NCBI GenBank assembly: GCA_041739295.1
Contig: JBGSOE010000455.1
Span: 1 to 14,869 of the forward strand
From: JAHJQQ01 sp041739295
GTDB lineage: Bacteria; Pseudomonadota; Gammaproteobacteria; Thiohalobacterales; Thiohalobacteraceae
Direction: 5' to 3'
Length of the DNA: 14,869 nt
The position numbers and the translations under genes were made by a program. Shown one piece after another: positions 6,241 through 14,137 of the stretch. The notes under the pieces are model-generated. The model was not told the DNA's origin. It did not search any database and saw only the letters and a list, made by a program, of their open reading frames with translations. Numbering within the stretch: the first letter of the stretch is position 1; each line of letters begins with the position of its first letter.

Positions 6241-6811
6241 AGCGGCGGTGGGCCGTGGAAATCCGTGGTCGGACGGCCACTATGACCGGGCGATATGAGG
6301 AACGTGCTCTGGATAGCCCGGTCCGGCTCCGCTCGAGCTTTAAGGCGCTAGAAGGCAGCAACAAATATGCTGGTCGATGGGGTACATGCACCCCTGATAT
6401 CAGGGGTGCAGTTCAGACCCAGACGATTAGCGAGAAACGAGGAGTAACTCCAGAAGAGATATCAGGTGGCGAGGGCACATAGGGTGGTCAGAAGGCACTA
6501 ATACCGAGCCGGGCGTGGGTTGATACCACCACGGATCGCTGTGATTGACCAGGCGGTACCCCGTGGAGCCCAGGACGGAACCAGGAGGCCTCGGTTCCCC
6601 CGGAGCACCAGGGAAAGCATGGAAATCACAAACACGGGCACTCAGAGCCTGCGATGGTCGCGCCTGGAGTCATCAAGGGAAGGTAGTCGATCAAGAGATA
6701 GTTAGGACACGTTTGCGAGCCGCAATAGTAAACCTATCCGGCAACCCCACGTGGAGCAACTTGGTTCCCAGCACGGAGCGCTCGGGGAGCCACTACTCTC
6801 CCTTCCAATCC
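6241..6811. other. Structured ORF-free segment, candidate RNA or decayed mobile DNA
   Basis: Successive strong stems: GTGGGCCGT/ACGGCCAC (6248-6256 with 6273-6280, one bulge); GACCGGGC/GCCCGGTC (6284-6291 with 6316-6323); a 24-bp perfect palindrome (6387-6410); GGAACC/GGTTCC around GAGGCCTC (6577-6598); and GGTTCCC/GGGGAGCC (6763-6769 with 6784-6791, one G-U pair). Stems in series without a reading frame suggest a structured RNA, an intron remnant, or a decayed element. I looked for group II intron hallmarks: a GTGYG-like start is arguable, but no domain V is visible. Strand of any transcript is unknown. Confidence 0.3.
6387..6410. repeat. Perfect 24-bp palindrome
   Basis: TGCACCCCTGAT followed directly by its exact reverse complement ATCAGGGGTGCA, with no spacer. 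Part of it, GATATCAGG, recurs at 6458-6466. A perfect spacerless 24-bp dyad is long for an ordinary operator. It could be a binding site, a resolution site or the core of an RNA hairpin. Confidence 0.7.
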
Positions 6812-6825
6812 AGACAAAACAACAC
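6812..6825 (+). repeat. Direct repeat AGACAAAACAACAC, copy 2
   Basis: Second copy of the 14-mer at 6225-6238, at the right edge of the structured segment, followed by ACACAAG and TCACGCAC (6833-6840). Confidence 0.5.
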
Positions 6826-6886
6826 ACACAAGTCACGCACTAACAGCATGTGACACGTATTACTTCGGATTTATTTGAATGATGTC

Positions 6887-6906
6887 ATTCCGGCGAATGC
6901 CGGAAT
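6887..6906. repeat. Interspersed-type inverted repeat ATTCCGGC-GAAT-GCCGGAAT
   Basis: Eight perfect base pairs with a four-base loop, preceded by GTC and followed by CCA. Units of this kind are scattered between genes in many Gamma- and Betaproteobacteria. It lies about 105 bp downstream of galU and could form a transcript-end hairpin, but no T tract follows on the minus strand. Confidence 0.6.
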
Positions 6907-7011
6907 CCATGGCATTGCAGGCGCTGGATTACTCGCTACGCTCGCCCTGCGGGCCGCCTAATCGGCGTTCAACGCGCTTCGCGCTTTTGTACGACATTTA
7001 GATAGTCAGCG

Positions 7012-7914
7012 TCACGCCTTCTTACGCGCATCAGACGTTTCGCCAAAGCGACTGGTGAGATAGCTTCTGAAATCGTCACTGAGTTCTTTGTGTTTGAGTG
7101 CGTACTCGACCGTTGCCATCAGATAACCAAGCTTGCTGCCGCAATCATAGCGGGTGCCCTTGAACTGATACGCCAAGACCTGCTCTTCCTCCAACAAACG
7201 CGCAATCGCATCGGTCAGCTGAATTTCACCGCCAGCACCGCGATCTGTCGTTTCGAGCAATTCGAAGATTCGCGGCGTAAGAATATACCGACCAACCACA
7301 GCGAGATTAGACGGCGCATCCTTGGGATTCGGCTTTTCAACGATGCCATTGACGCGATGCAGGCGGTCCTTGAACAACTCGGCCTTGACGATGCCGTATT
7401 TGTCGGTATCCGTATGCGGGACTTCTTCCACACCTAGCACGCTGGTACGGTGATACCTGAAGACCGAGGCCATCTGCTGCAGGCAATTCTTGTCTTCGCC
7501 ATCAATCAGGTCATCTGCCAAAATCACCATGAAGGGTTCATCACCGACAACGGGTTTGGCGCAGAGAACCGCATGCCCGAGGCCCAGGGCCTCTGGCTGG
7601 CGGACATAGACGCAGGACACCCCACGTGGCACTACCTCGCGGACAATCTTCAGCAGATGCTTCTTGCCACGTTTCTCCAGCTCGGTTTCCATTTCGTAGT
7701 TTTTGTCGAAATGGTCCTCGATTGCACGCTTGCTGCTGCTGGTGACAAAGATCAATTCATCACAACCAGCGGCGATCGCCTCTTCAGCAGCGTATTGGAT
7801 CAGCGGCTTATCAACAATTGGCAGCATTTCCTTGGGGTTGGCCTTAGTGGCAGGCAGGAATCGGGTACCCATGCCTGCAACCGGAAATACTGCCTTTTTA
7901 ATTTTGTTTTTCAT
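7012..7914 (-). CDS. galU: UTP-glucose-1-phosphate uridylyltransferase
   Basis: Makes UDP-glucose and pyrophosphate from UTP and glucose 1-phosphate, the precursor for UDP-galactose, UDP-glucuronate and glucose-containing LPS and capsule. At 300 residues it has the normal GalU length. The nucleotide-binding signature AGMGTRFLPATKANPKEMLP is at 13-32, with ADDLID at 133-138 holding the metal-binding aspartate, VEKP at 192-195, GGEIQLTDA at 228-236 and the sugar-site YDCGSKLGY at 256-264. Its ATG overlaps the stop of the WbpM-like gene as ATGA, so it is translationally coupled as the last gene of the polysaccharide cluster. No clear intrinsic terminator follows. Confidence 0.95.
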   Translation of the reverse strand: MKNKIKKAVFPVAGMGTRFLPATKANPKEMLPIVDKPLIQYAAEEAIAAGCDELIFVTSSSKRAIEDHFDKNYEMETELEKRGKKHLLKIVREVVPRGVSCVYVRQPEALGLGHAVLCAKPVVGDEPFMVILADDLIDGEDKNCLQQMASVFRYHRTSVLGVEEVPHTDTDKYGIVKAELFKDRLHRVNGIVEKPNPKDAPSNLAVVGRYILTPRIFELLETTDRGAGGEIQLTDAIARLLEEEQVLAYQFKGTRYDCGSKLGYLMATVEYALKHKELSDDFRSYLTSRFGETSDARKKA

Positions 7915-9800
7915 GCCTTTGACTTAACCTCGAACGGAATGACGTTATTTCCCTGTGCCTGAGCCGGGGCTTGCATCTCGGGCACCAACTCACGAATCAG
8001 CTTCATAATCGCAGGTTCATCATAGCACTGGCAAGCCTCTTCCAGGCGGTGCATGCGCTGGTCGAGGTAATCCCCATCGACCGGTCGCGCCTGGGCCAGC
8101 AGGATTTTCTCATGCGACGTGCCTGACAGTTCCTTTTCGTGAAATAGCTCCTCGAAAAGCTTTTCACCTGGACGCAGGCCCGTGAACTTGATTTCAATAT
8201 CCTTGCCCGGCTCACGCCCGGAGAGGCGGATCATCTGCTCGGCCAAATAGGTGATCTTTACCGGCTCCCCCATATCGAGCACAAAGATCTCGCCACCCTT
8301 ACCCATAGCTCCCGCCTGAAGGATCAACTGACAGGCCTCCGGGATGGTCATGAAATAGCGGATCATTTCCGGGTGCGTGACGGTCAGAGGGCCACCTGCT
8401 CGAATCTGCTCACGGAACAGCGGCACGACGCTACCCGCCGAACCCAATACATTGCCGAAACGTACTGTTATAAAACGTGTAGCCGAACGACGATCCAGAT
8501 TCTGACAAAAGATTTCAGCGACGCGCTTGCTGGCACCCATGACATTGGCCGGGTTGACGGCCTTATCCGTCGAAATCATTACAAACGCATCAACGCCGTG
8601 GCGATCTGCCGCCAACGCCATCGTGCGGGTGCCTAATATATTGTTACGACCCGCCTGACGAACCTGATGCTCCAGCATCGGTACATGCTTGTAGGCCGCG
8701 GCGTGAAAGATCACCTGCGGTTGATGCTGCTCAAGTACCTTGTCGACCAGCGTAACGTCTGTCACATCACCAAGACAAACATGTAAATCAAGTTTAGGAA
8801 AGACCCTGCGCAGCTCGCGCTCAATCTCGAACAGATTAAATTCGCTTTGCTCGAATACCACCAGTGATGCAGGCCCGATGTTTGCTACCTGACGGCAGAG
8901 CTCTGAACCAATCGAGCCACCGCCGCCGGTCACGAGTACTCGCTTACCATGGAGTTCATTGCGGATACTCTTCCAATCCAGCGATACTGGTTCACGCCCA
9001 AGCAGATCGTCAATACCGACTTCACGCAAGGAGTCTACTGCAACCCGCCCGGCCACCAGATCCTGGAATCGCGGCAACGTCCGGAAAGGTACGCCGGCGC
9101 GTTCGCAGACCGCTACGATACGCTGCATTTCTTTGCTCTGTGCGGAGGGGATCGCCAGAATGATCAGATCGATATCATACTGCTCGACCAGTTGAGGTAT
9201 CTGTTCAGATTGCCCCAGGACGCGCACACCCTGGATATCCATGCCTACCTTGCGCGCCTTATCATCAACGAAACCAACGGGTATCAGTGTGCGCGCGGAA
9301 TCTCTGAACATGTCACGCACCAACATATCCCCCGCTCGCCCGGCGCCGACGATCAGCACACGCTTACCCTCACCTATATATAAACGTCGGTCTTTGATCC
9401 AGCGATATAGTAGGCGTGGAAAACCCAGGAGGCCTACCAGGAGTACCGAATAGAGTGGAAAAATCGACCGCGGCATCAGCTCCAGACGGGTAGTTACAAA
9501 AATAACGACCATCACACTAAATGTACCGGCGACGACCGCCTTTATGATGCGTACCAGATCAGGTATGGAGGCGAATCGCCAATGGCCGCGATATAATTGA
9601 AAATATAAGAATGCCCCTGCCTGTGCGATAACGACTAGCGGAATCCATTTCAACGCCGAACTCATAAACTCTGGCGGAATCACTCCCAGGTTGAATCGCA
9701 ACCAATAGGCGCCAAACCAAGCCACAGGGATCATCGCTAAATCGTGCAGGAAGGCAACCGAGGGGTTACGCAGCCAGTGATTACCTTTGAATGCTTGCAT
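7911..9800 (-). CDS. wbpM: WbpM/CapD-like membrane UDP-sugar 4,6-dehydratase
   Basis: A 629-residue inner-membrane protein expected to convert UDP-GlcNAc to UDP-2-acetamido-2,6-dideoxy-4-hexulose with tightly bound NAD. About four transmembrane helices occupy residues 14-131. A first nucleotide-fold region begins at VLIVGAGRAGDML (148-160). The catalytic extended-SDR domain begins at VLVTGGGGSIGSE (288-300). The active-site segment MISTDKAVNPANVMGASKR (408-426) shows S-x-D-K in place of the usual SDR Y-x-x-x-K, typical of the WbpM/PglF/FlaA1 group. Length and layout match full-length WbpM rather than the short soluble FlaA1 type. It overlaps the upstream gene by 20 bp and galU by 4 bp. The family is secure; the exact product (xylo or arabino keto sugar) cannot be read from sequence. 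Confidence 0.88.
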   Translation of the reverse strand: MQAFKGNHWLRNPSVAFLHDLAMIPVAWFGAYWLRFNLGVIPPEFMSSALKWIPLVVIAQAGAFLYFQLYRGHWRFASIPDLVRIIKAVVAGTFSVMVVIFVTTRLELMPRSIFPLYSVLLVGLLGFPRLLYRWIKDRRLYIGEGKRVLIVGAGRAGDMLVRDMFRDSARTLIPVGFVDDKARKVGMDIQGVRVLGQSEQIPQLVEQYDIDLIILAIPSAQSKEMQRIVAVCERAGVPFRTLPRFQDLVAGRVAVDSLREVGIDDLLGREPVSLDWKSIRNELHGKRVLVTGGGGSIGSELCRQVANIGPASLVVFEQSEFNLFEIERELRRVFPKLDLHVCLGDVTDVTLVDKVLEQHQPQVIFHAAAYKHVPMLEHQVRQAGRNNILGTRTMALAADRHGVDAFVMISTDKAVNPANVMGASKRVAEIFCQNLDRRSATRFITVRFGNVLGSAGSVVPLFREQIRAGGPLTVTHPEMIRYFMTIPEACQLILQAGAMGKGGEIFVLDMGEPVKITYLAEQMIRLSGREPGKDIEIKFTGLRPGEKLFEELFHEKELSGTSHEKILLAQARPVDGDYLDQRMHRLEEACQCYDEPAIMKLIRELVPEMQAPAQAQGNNVIPFEVKSKA

Positions 9801-10806
9801 TGCGTTTTATTTCCATAATATGGATCGCGACGGCGACACAAAGATAGCCGGCAGCCAGTGCCAATAATACGAACCACTGAATGCGCTCGCTTTCACCGTT
9901 AATGGCAAGCGCCGCCACCGCGCATATTAGCATTACAACATACTCCGCTAATACAGTACGACGATGTCCCCAACCAAGTTGTACAAGGCGCTGATAATAA
10001 TGACTGCGATGCGCGTGCCATACCCGTTCACCACGCAACGCTCGACGTAGTAAGGTCACAGTTGCATCGACCACGAAGGGCGAAAAGACCACAAGTGTCA
10101 CCCAAACCCAGGCGATTCCACGCCTGCTAGCCCAAATAGCAAACGCTGCAACCAGGAAACCGAGTGTAGTCGAACCGGAGTCGCCCATAAATATCCGGGC
10201 TGGTGGGAAGTTGAACCATAGAAAACCTGCCGTGGCCGAGCACACCGCCATCGCTGCACTGGCAAATAGGGCATCTCCCTGCTGCCACCCGAGGATGGCC
10301 AGGGTGCCGAAACCAATCACGGCCATACCGCCTGCAAAGCCATCCATGCCATCCATGAAGTTGTAGAGGTTGATCAACCAAAGCGACATTACTACCGTCA
10401 ATAGAGTGGCCACAGGCCCCGGGGAGAGCGTCATGCCCGGAATAATATCTCCATCAATGACAAAACCGCTACGGATCAGGATCAATGCAGCACCGAATTG
10501 AATGATCAGTCGCAGGTAATGAGGCAACCCATATCGGTCATCCAGAATCGAGACACAAAAAACCAGTGCTACACCCATAAGAATCTGCATTGGAATTTGT
10601 GCGGGTGAAAATATCATATGTAGTAGCCAGCCTAAAAACAATGCTGCACATATTGCGATTCCACCGGTACGAGGCATCGGTACAGAATGCAAGGAGCGCT
10701 CATTCGGCTGGTCAAGGATACAGATTGTCGCGTCTGGACGAGCCAGCCACCACGTCAATACCAAGGAGGTCAATCCTACCAATAGAATGACAACTGCGAC
10801 TGGCAT
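9781..10806 (-). CDS. wbpL: WbpL/WecA-family undecaprenyl-phosphate sugar-1-phosphate transferase
   Basis: A 341-residue polytopic membrane enzyme of glycosyltransferase family 4 (MraY/WecA superfamily), with about 10-11 hydrophobic segments. It starts O-unit synthesis by moving an N-acetylhexosamine 1-phosphate from a UDP-sugar to undecaprenyl phosphate at the inner face of the membrane. Signatures: DQPNERSLHSVPMPRTGG (32-49), the metal-site pair D89-D90 (SILDDRYG), NLYNFMDGMDG (146-156), FMGDSGS (206-212) and the basic cytoplasmic loop HAHRSHYYQRL (264-274). The HxHRxHxYQR form is typical of WbpL/WecA-like members rather than MraY. Co-location with wbpM and a wbpV-like gene suggests a QuiNAc- or FucNAc-type donor. 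Overlap with the dehydratase gene is 20 bp. Confidence 0.87.
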   Translation of the reverse strand: MPVAVVILLVGLTSLVLTWWLARPDATICILDQPNERSLHSVPMPRTGGIAICAALFLGWLLHMIFSPAQIPMQILMGVALVFCVSILDDRYGLPHYLRLIIQFGAALILIRSGFVIDGDIIPGMTLSPGPVATLLTVVMSLWLINLYNFMDGMDGFAGGMAVIGFGTLAILGWQQGDALFASAAMAVCSATAGFLWFNFPPARIFMGDSGSTTLGFLVAAFAIWASRRGIAWVWVTLVVFSPFVVDATVTLLRRALRGERVWHAHRSHYYQRLVQLGWGHRRTVLAEYVVMLICAVAALAINGESERIQWFVLLALAAGYLCVAVAIHIMEIKRNASIQR

Positions 10807-10922
10807 CAGTCTGATCCCGCCAAATCTGTAAAAAATAGTGCACTAGAAGGCATACCTTAATCAGTCACCCTGTATGAGCAATGCGGAACCCGAACTCAGT
10901 ACAGCTGATACAGGATACTGTC

Positions 10923-12260
10923 TCATACGCGCCTGTCTAACAATATCAGCACGGAGGCATCCACACCCAGGCGCTGGCGCACAATATAGCGCATGTACAG
11001 ATTCCAGAAGGCCGTTGTGATTGCCGTTGCGCTGGCTGCACCGATCAAGCCAAACTGCGGAATAAGGGCTAAATTCAATGCTAGATTCAATCCAGCCGCG
11101 AGAACAAGGATCTGCAACATTTTCACCTGTTGCCCGGTCATAGCCATGACGAAATCCACTGGTCCTGACAATGCATTGGCCAGCTGGCCGCATACCAGAA
11201 TAAGCAGCGGAATATATGCTGACAAATAGTCTTCACCAAAGAAGCCGAGGATAGAGCGACCGAATAATACGATTACAAGCACCAGAGGCACCGTGAGCAG
11301 CATTACTCCCTTGGAAAGCGTGGCTAACATGTGCTGCATTCCTACAATATCATTGCGAGCATGCAGGCCGGCGATAAGCGGCCCGACAATGACATTGGCC
11401 GAAGCGAGTGCAAATACAATCAGATCGCCGATTCGACTGGCTGCGGCATAGTGCCCAGCCTGTTCATGGCCCGACAGTACACCAAGTAGCATGATATCCA
11501 AACGCACAATCAATAATTGCAATCCTGCAATAAGAGACAATGGGGCGGCAATCCGCAACCACTCATGAGTTCGCACTGAGGGCGGCGATGCTATCACATT
11601 GGCAGGCATGGCACGCCGCAGCCAGTAATTACCCAATAGGAAAGCAGTCAATACGGCCAAACCGTTCACTGTAAGCGCTACCGGTGCCGAGATCGATTTT
11701 CCTAGGCCCCAAGTCAATCCCGCAACCAATGACATGAGTACCAATGGCCGCACTATAAGCTCTGGTGATAAGGCCGCAGCGATATGGTGCATACCACGCA
11801 GAATCGACTGCCTCTGCAAGGAAAGTGCTGCAACGGGTAAGATTGCCATACCAATTAGAAAAGACCAGCGTGTATCGGTGGATATCCGTTGACCGATCGT
11901 CATCAGCAGTAGCGAGGCAGCACTAGCAATACCAATACCAAACATTAAACTTATACGATTGCAATGACGCACCAATCCCCGCAAATGTGACCAGTCAGCA
12001 GCGCCAGAATAGATTGGTACGAAACGTAGCAATAGATTGTTACTACCCAGTAACACCACGATAACCAATACCTGCAGCCAAGCCATGACTGTCGCAAAAA
12101 GACCATATCCTTCCGCGCCTAATTTGCGCGCCAAAATGATCTCAGCGAGAAATATTAAACCTGCGCCACTGCCTTGGATTACAAACGAGACTAGAGAGCC
12201 ACGCGCCATGAGCTGAGTCGGTGTGTTGCCCGAGAATATCGAAGATATATACTTCTTCAC
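10923..12260 (-). CDS. Wzx-like lipid-linked oligosaccharide flippase
   Basis: A 445-residue integral membrane protein with roughly 12 hydrophobic segments, typical length for the polysaccharide (PST/MATE-like) exporter family. The start region MARGSLVSFVIQGSGAGLIF followed by LARKLGAEGYGLFATVMAW is the characteristic first two helices of Wzx/RfbX proteins. RLDIMLLGVLSGHEQAGHYAAASRI (about residues 253-277) matches the conserved helix-7 region, and LNLALNLALIPQFGLIGAASATAI is the usual late-helix signature. It would flip undecaprenyl-linked O units to the periplasm. Start is a GTG at 12260 with a weak ribosome site; ATG 12209 (MARGSL) is the alternative. A 116-bp gap without notable signals separates it from the wbpL-like gene. 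Confidence 0.85.
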   Translation of the reverse strand: MKKYISSIFSGNTPTQLMARGSLVSFVIQGSGAGLIFLAEIILARKLGAEGYGLFATVMAWLQVLVIVVLLGSNNLLLRFVPIYSGAADWSHLRGLVRHCNRISLMFGIGIASAASLLLMTIGQRISTDTRWSFLIGMAILPVAALSLQRQSILRGMHHIAAALSPELIVRPLVLMSLVAGLTWGLGKSISAPVALTVNGLAVLTAFLLGNYWLRRAMPANVIASPPSVRTHEWLRIAAPLSLIAGLQLLIVRLDIMLLGVLSGHEQAGHYAAASRIGDLIVFALASANVIVGPLIAGLHARNDIVGMQHMLATLSKGVMLLTVPLVLVIVLFGRSILGFFGEDYLSAYIPLLILVCGQLANALSGPVDFVMAMTGQQVKMLQILVLAAGLNLALNLALIPQFGLIGAASATAITTAFWNLYMRYIVRQRLGVDASVLILLDRRV

Positions 12261-12283
12261 CAGGCCGTTATCCCCGATAGCCT

Positions 12284-12311
12284 ATTAAACTTGGCACGGT
12301 TGAATTCACAA
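12284..12311 (-). promoter_or_regulatory. Weak candidate promoter ahead of the flippase gene
   Basis: On the minus strand, TTGTGA (12306-12311) and TTTAAT (12284-12289) are separated by 16 bp, 4/6 and 5/6 matches to -35 and -10 boxes. It lies about 25 bp before the flippase start in a 93-bp A/T-rich gap. It may be an internal promoter; matches this good also occur by chance. Confidence 0.25.
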
Positions 12312-12353
12312 ATGGAATGCCATGCGTCAATATTGGCAATTTATTAATCCTGA

Positions 12354-13340
12354 TTAATTATCCGATTCACGCGATTTCAGGAAATCTTGTGCCGTGATCA
12401 ACAACCCCTGATCGACTGTCAAAGGCGGCGTCCAGTTCAATATTCTATTGGTCTTACTCATATCTACCTGTAGCGAGCCACAGAGACTCGCAGCCATATC
12501 ACCCTTACCAAGCAACCTCAGGCCGGTATCGAGTAATTTATGTGTTACTGGAAACAATCTTGCCGGTTTACCCAATACCGCACCAAGCCGTCTCAGTAGC
12601 TCTGGCGTTGAAAGATCTTCTCCGTCCGAGACTAAAAATACCTGATTTGCCGCAGCTGGATGGTCAATGCAGGTTGCAATGAGGCTTATTAGGTTATCAA
12701 GGGCTAGCAGACTGCGCTTGTTATTAACCGCAGCAAGCGGTAACGGTATGCCACGCATCAGCCAGCGCATCATGGTAAGAAAGTTAGCTTTCACCCCGGG
12801 ACCATAGACCAGCGGCGGCCGAATGATCACCACATCCATGCCGGTTTTAGCCGATAAATCATATAATCCGTTTTCAGCCTCATATTTAGAAACAGCATAT
12901 GGGCCAATAGGTTTTGGCGTATCGCCCGCCTCAAAAGGCCTGTTCAAATGCGTGCTTTCGCCATTAACCTTAATCGAACTAATAAACACAAAACGTTTTA
13001 CACCAGACGATAAAGCCTGATGTGCCAGATTCAATGTGCCCAGAGTATTCAACTCGCGATAAGCTTCCAATGCTTCATTCGAACCATCACTGGTAACATG
13101 CACAAGAGCGGCGTTGTGCACTACGACATCAACGTTCTCGAGCACATCCCTCCAGTCAGTATTAGGACCCACCTCGTCAATTGATTGAATTAATGGCGGT
13201 AAAGATGGCGTAATTCGTCTTACACTGGCCAGTGGTTGATGCTTCTCGGAATCAAGCAGACTATTTACAAGTGCACTTCCGATGAAGCCTGCACCACCTG
13301 TTACGAGGATTTTCATTTTTGCAGTTTCAGACATATCCAT
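12354..13340 (-). CDS. WbpV-like SDR sugar-nucleotide 4-reductase/epimerase
   Basis: A 328-residue extended short-chain dehydrogenase. It has the NAD(P)-binding TGGAGFIG (14-21), VVVHNAALVH (72-81), the serine segment FVFISSIKVNG (117-127), the catalytic Y148-x-x-x-K152 (YAVSK) and IIRPPLVYGPGVKANF (172-187). Linked to WbpM- and WbpL-type genes, it best fits the WbpV/WreQ group, which reduces the WbpM 4-keto product to UDP-QuiNAc; a C4-epimerase role is the alternative. Three in-frame ATGs (13340, 13334, 13316) compete. The last gives MKILVTGGAGFIG, the usual N-terminus for this family, and none has a strong ribosome site. Spacing to the upstream glycosyltransferase is 38 bp. Confidence 0.85.
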   Translation of the reverse strand: MDMSETAKMKILVTGGAGFIGSALVNSLLDSEKHQPLASVRRITPSLPPLIQSIDEVGPNTDWRDVLENVDVVVHNAALVHVTSDGSNEALEAYRELNTLGTLNLAHQALSSGVKRFVFISSIKVNGESTHLNRPFEAGDTPKPIGPYAVSKYEAENGLYDLSAKTGMDVVIIRPPLVYGPGVKANFLTMMRWLMRGIPLPLAAVNNKRSLLALDNLISLIATCIDHPAAANQVFLVSDGEDLSTPELLRRLGAVLGKPARLFPVTHKLLDTGLRLLGKGDMAASLCGSLQVDMSKTNRILNWTPPLTVDQGLLITAQDFLKSRESDN

Positions 13341-13378
13341 ATGACTTTATTGAATTGTATTCCGGATGAACTTATTGA

Positions 13379-14125
13379 CTAGCTTATATTACGCAGATTG
13401 AACGCATACGCGGCATGTTTGAAAAAATAGCGGGCCATACTAGTCATATGCCATAGCATGTATCTAGGGTTGCGATGACTTTCCCTGCGTGCATCATGTA
13501 TAACATGCACTGAGGGGCAGAGCATCACCTTCCGTCCTGACTCCCATAGACGCGCACATAAATCGACATCTTCGTAATATAAAAAGTACTTCTCATCAAA
13601 GCCATTCAGCGCGATATAATCTGAGCTACGAATAAGCATAAACATACCTGCAACCCACGGGACAGGCATCGGCGGGCTACCTAGATCATAGAGCAACCCT
13701 CCCTTGCATCGAAACAGAGCCTTCTTTGCCAATCCAAAGGACGTTGGGAAATGTCGCGCACTATCCTCTAATCCACCAGCAGGATTTACCACAGCCGGCG
13801 CACATAGCGCGCTGTCATCAGACAGCATACATTTCAGCAGTGTTGGAAATGGATTTTCATCGATTCGTATATCAGGATTTAGCACTACAAAATACGGTGT
13901 CCTGACCATTTGAAAGGCTGCGTTATGGTTGGCACCGAAGCCTATCGGTTTCGGGTTCTCAATAATAGATAATCGAATAGGTATTGAAATGGCAATACTA
14001 GGCTCGGGGATGTTCCGAATAAGAATTACTTCATCTACTTCAGGGCATAAGGACAAATCCGTCAGTAAGTCAGGGAGTAACGAGCCATGCCCGTGACTAA
14101 CTATAGACACTGTGATTTCAGCCAT
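13379..14125 (-). CDS. Family 2 glycosyltransferase (rhamnosyltransferase-like)
   Basis: A 248-residue soluble GT-A glycosyltransferase of family 2. It has the N-terminal nucleotide-binding strand ITVSIVSHGHG (4-14), ENPKPIGFGANHNAAF (56-71), the metal/UDP-binding DXD-equivalent LNPDIRI (82-88), the acceptor loop WVAGMFMLIR (157-166) and the catalytic-base region FDEKYFLYYEDVDLCARL (176-193). The spacing NPD ... GAxMLIRR ... FDExFFxYxEDxDLC is typical of WbbL-like rhamnosyltransferases, but donor sugar cannot be decided. It would add one sugar to the lipid-linked O unit in the cytoplasm. The gene follows the methyltransferase by only 12 bp. Confidence 0.88.
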   Translation of the reverse strand: MAEITVSIVSHGHGSLLPDLLTDLSLCPEVDEVILIRNIPEPSIAISIPIRLSIIENPKPIGFGANHNAAFQMVRTPYFVVLNPDIRIDENPFPTLLKCMLSDDSALCAPAVVNPAGGLEDSARHFPTSFGLAKKALFRCKGGLLYDLGSPPMPVPWVAGMFMLIRSSDYIALNGFDEKYFLYYEDVDLCARLWESGRKVMLCPSVHVIHDARRESHRNPRYMLWHMTSMARYFFKHAAYAFNLRNIS

Positions 14126-14137
14126 ATTTAGATATTA

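Larger units (their letters stand above)
6168..7011. other. Gene-free junction region between element and galU
   Basis: 844 bp without a convincing gene. The frames present have no recognisable domains and poor starts. The stretch nearest 6168 would carry the AlpA promoter; TTGAGC-N16-TAGTAC on the minus strand is one weak candidate. The centre (6241-6811) is rich in stem-loops and bracketed by a 14-bp direct repeat. The right part (6887-7005) has an interspersed-type inverted repeat followed by low-complexity GC dyads such as CGCGCTTCGCGC. The right end of the mobile element should lie here, but no attachment site can be named because the left end is outside the window. Confidence 0.5.

Noticed and set aside
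6241..6830. Group II intron
   Set aside because: Some phrases resemble intron domains (GTCAGAAGG...ACTAATACC, GGACGGAAC), but no domain V, no maturase and no convincing boundaries could be found by eye. Kept only as one explanation of the structured segment.
6545..6853. 102-codon plus-strand frame
   Set aside because: Low-complexity proline/glycine/arginine-rich translation with no ribosome site, and it lies in the stem-loop segment and runs through a direct repeat.
10807..10922. Regulatory signals in the gap between flippase and wbpL-like genes
   Set aside because: Only a 7-bp inverted repeat (CCTGTAT/ATACAGG, 10869-10914) with a long loop was seen, which is expected by chance.
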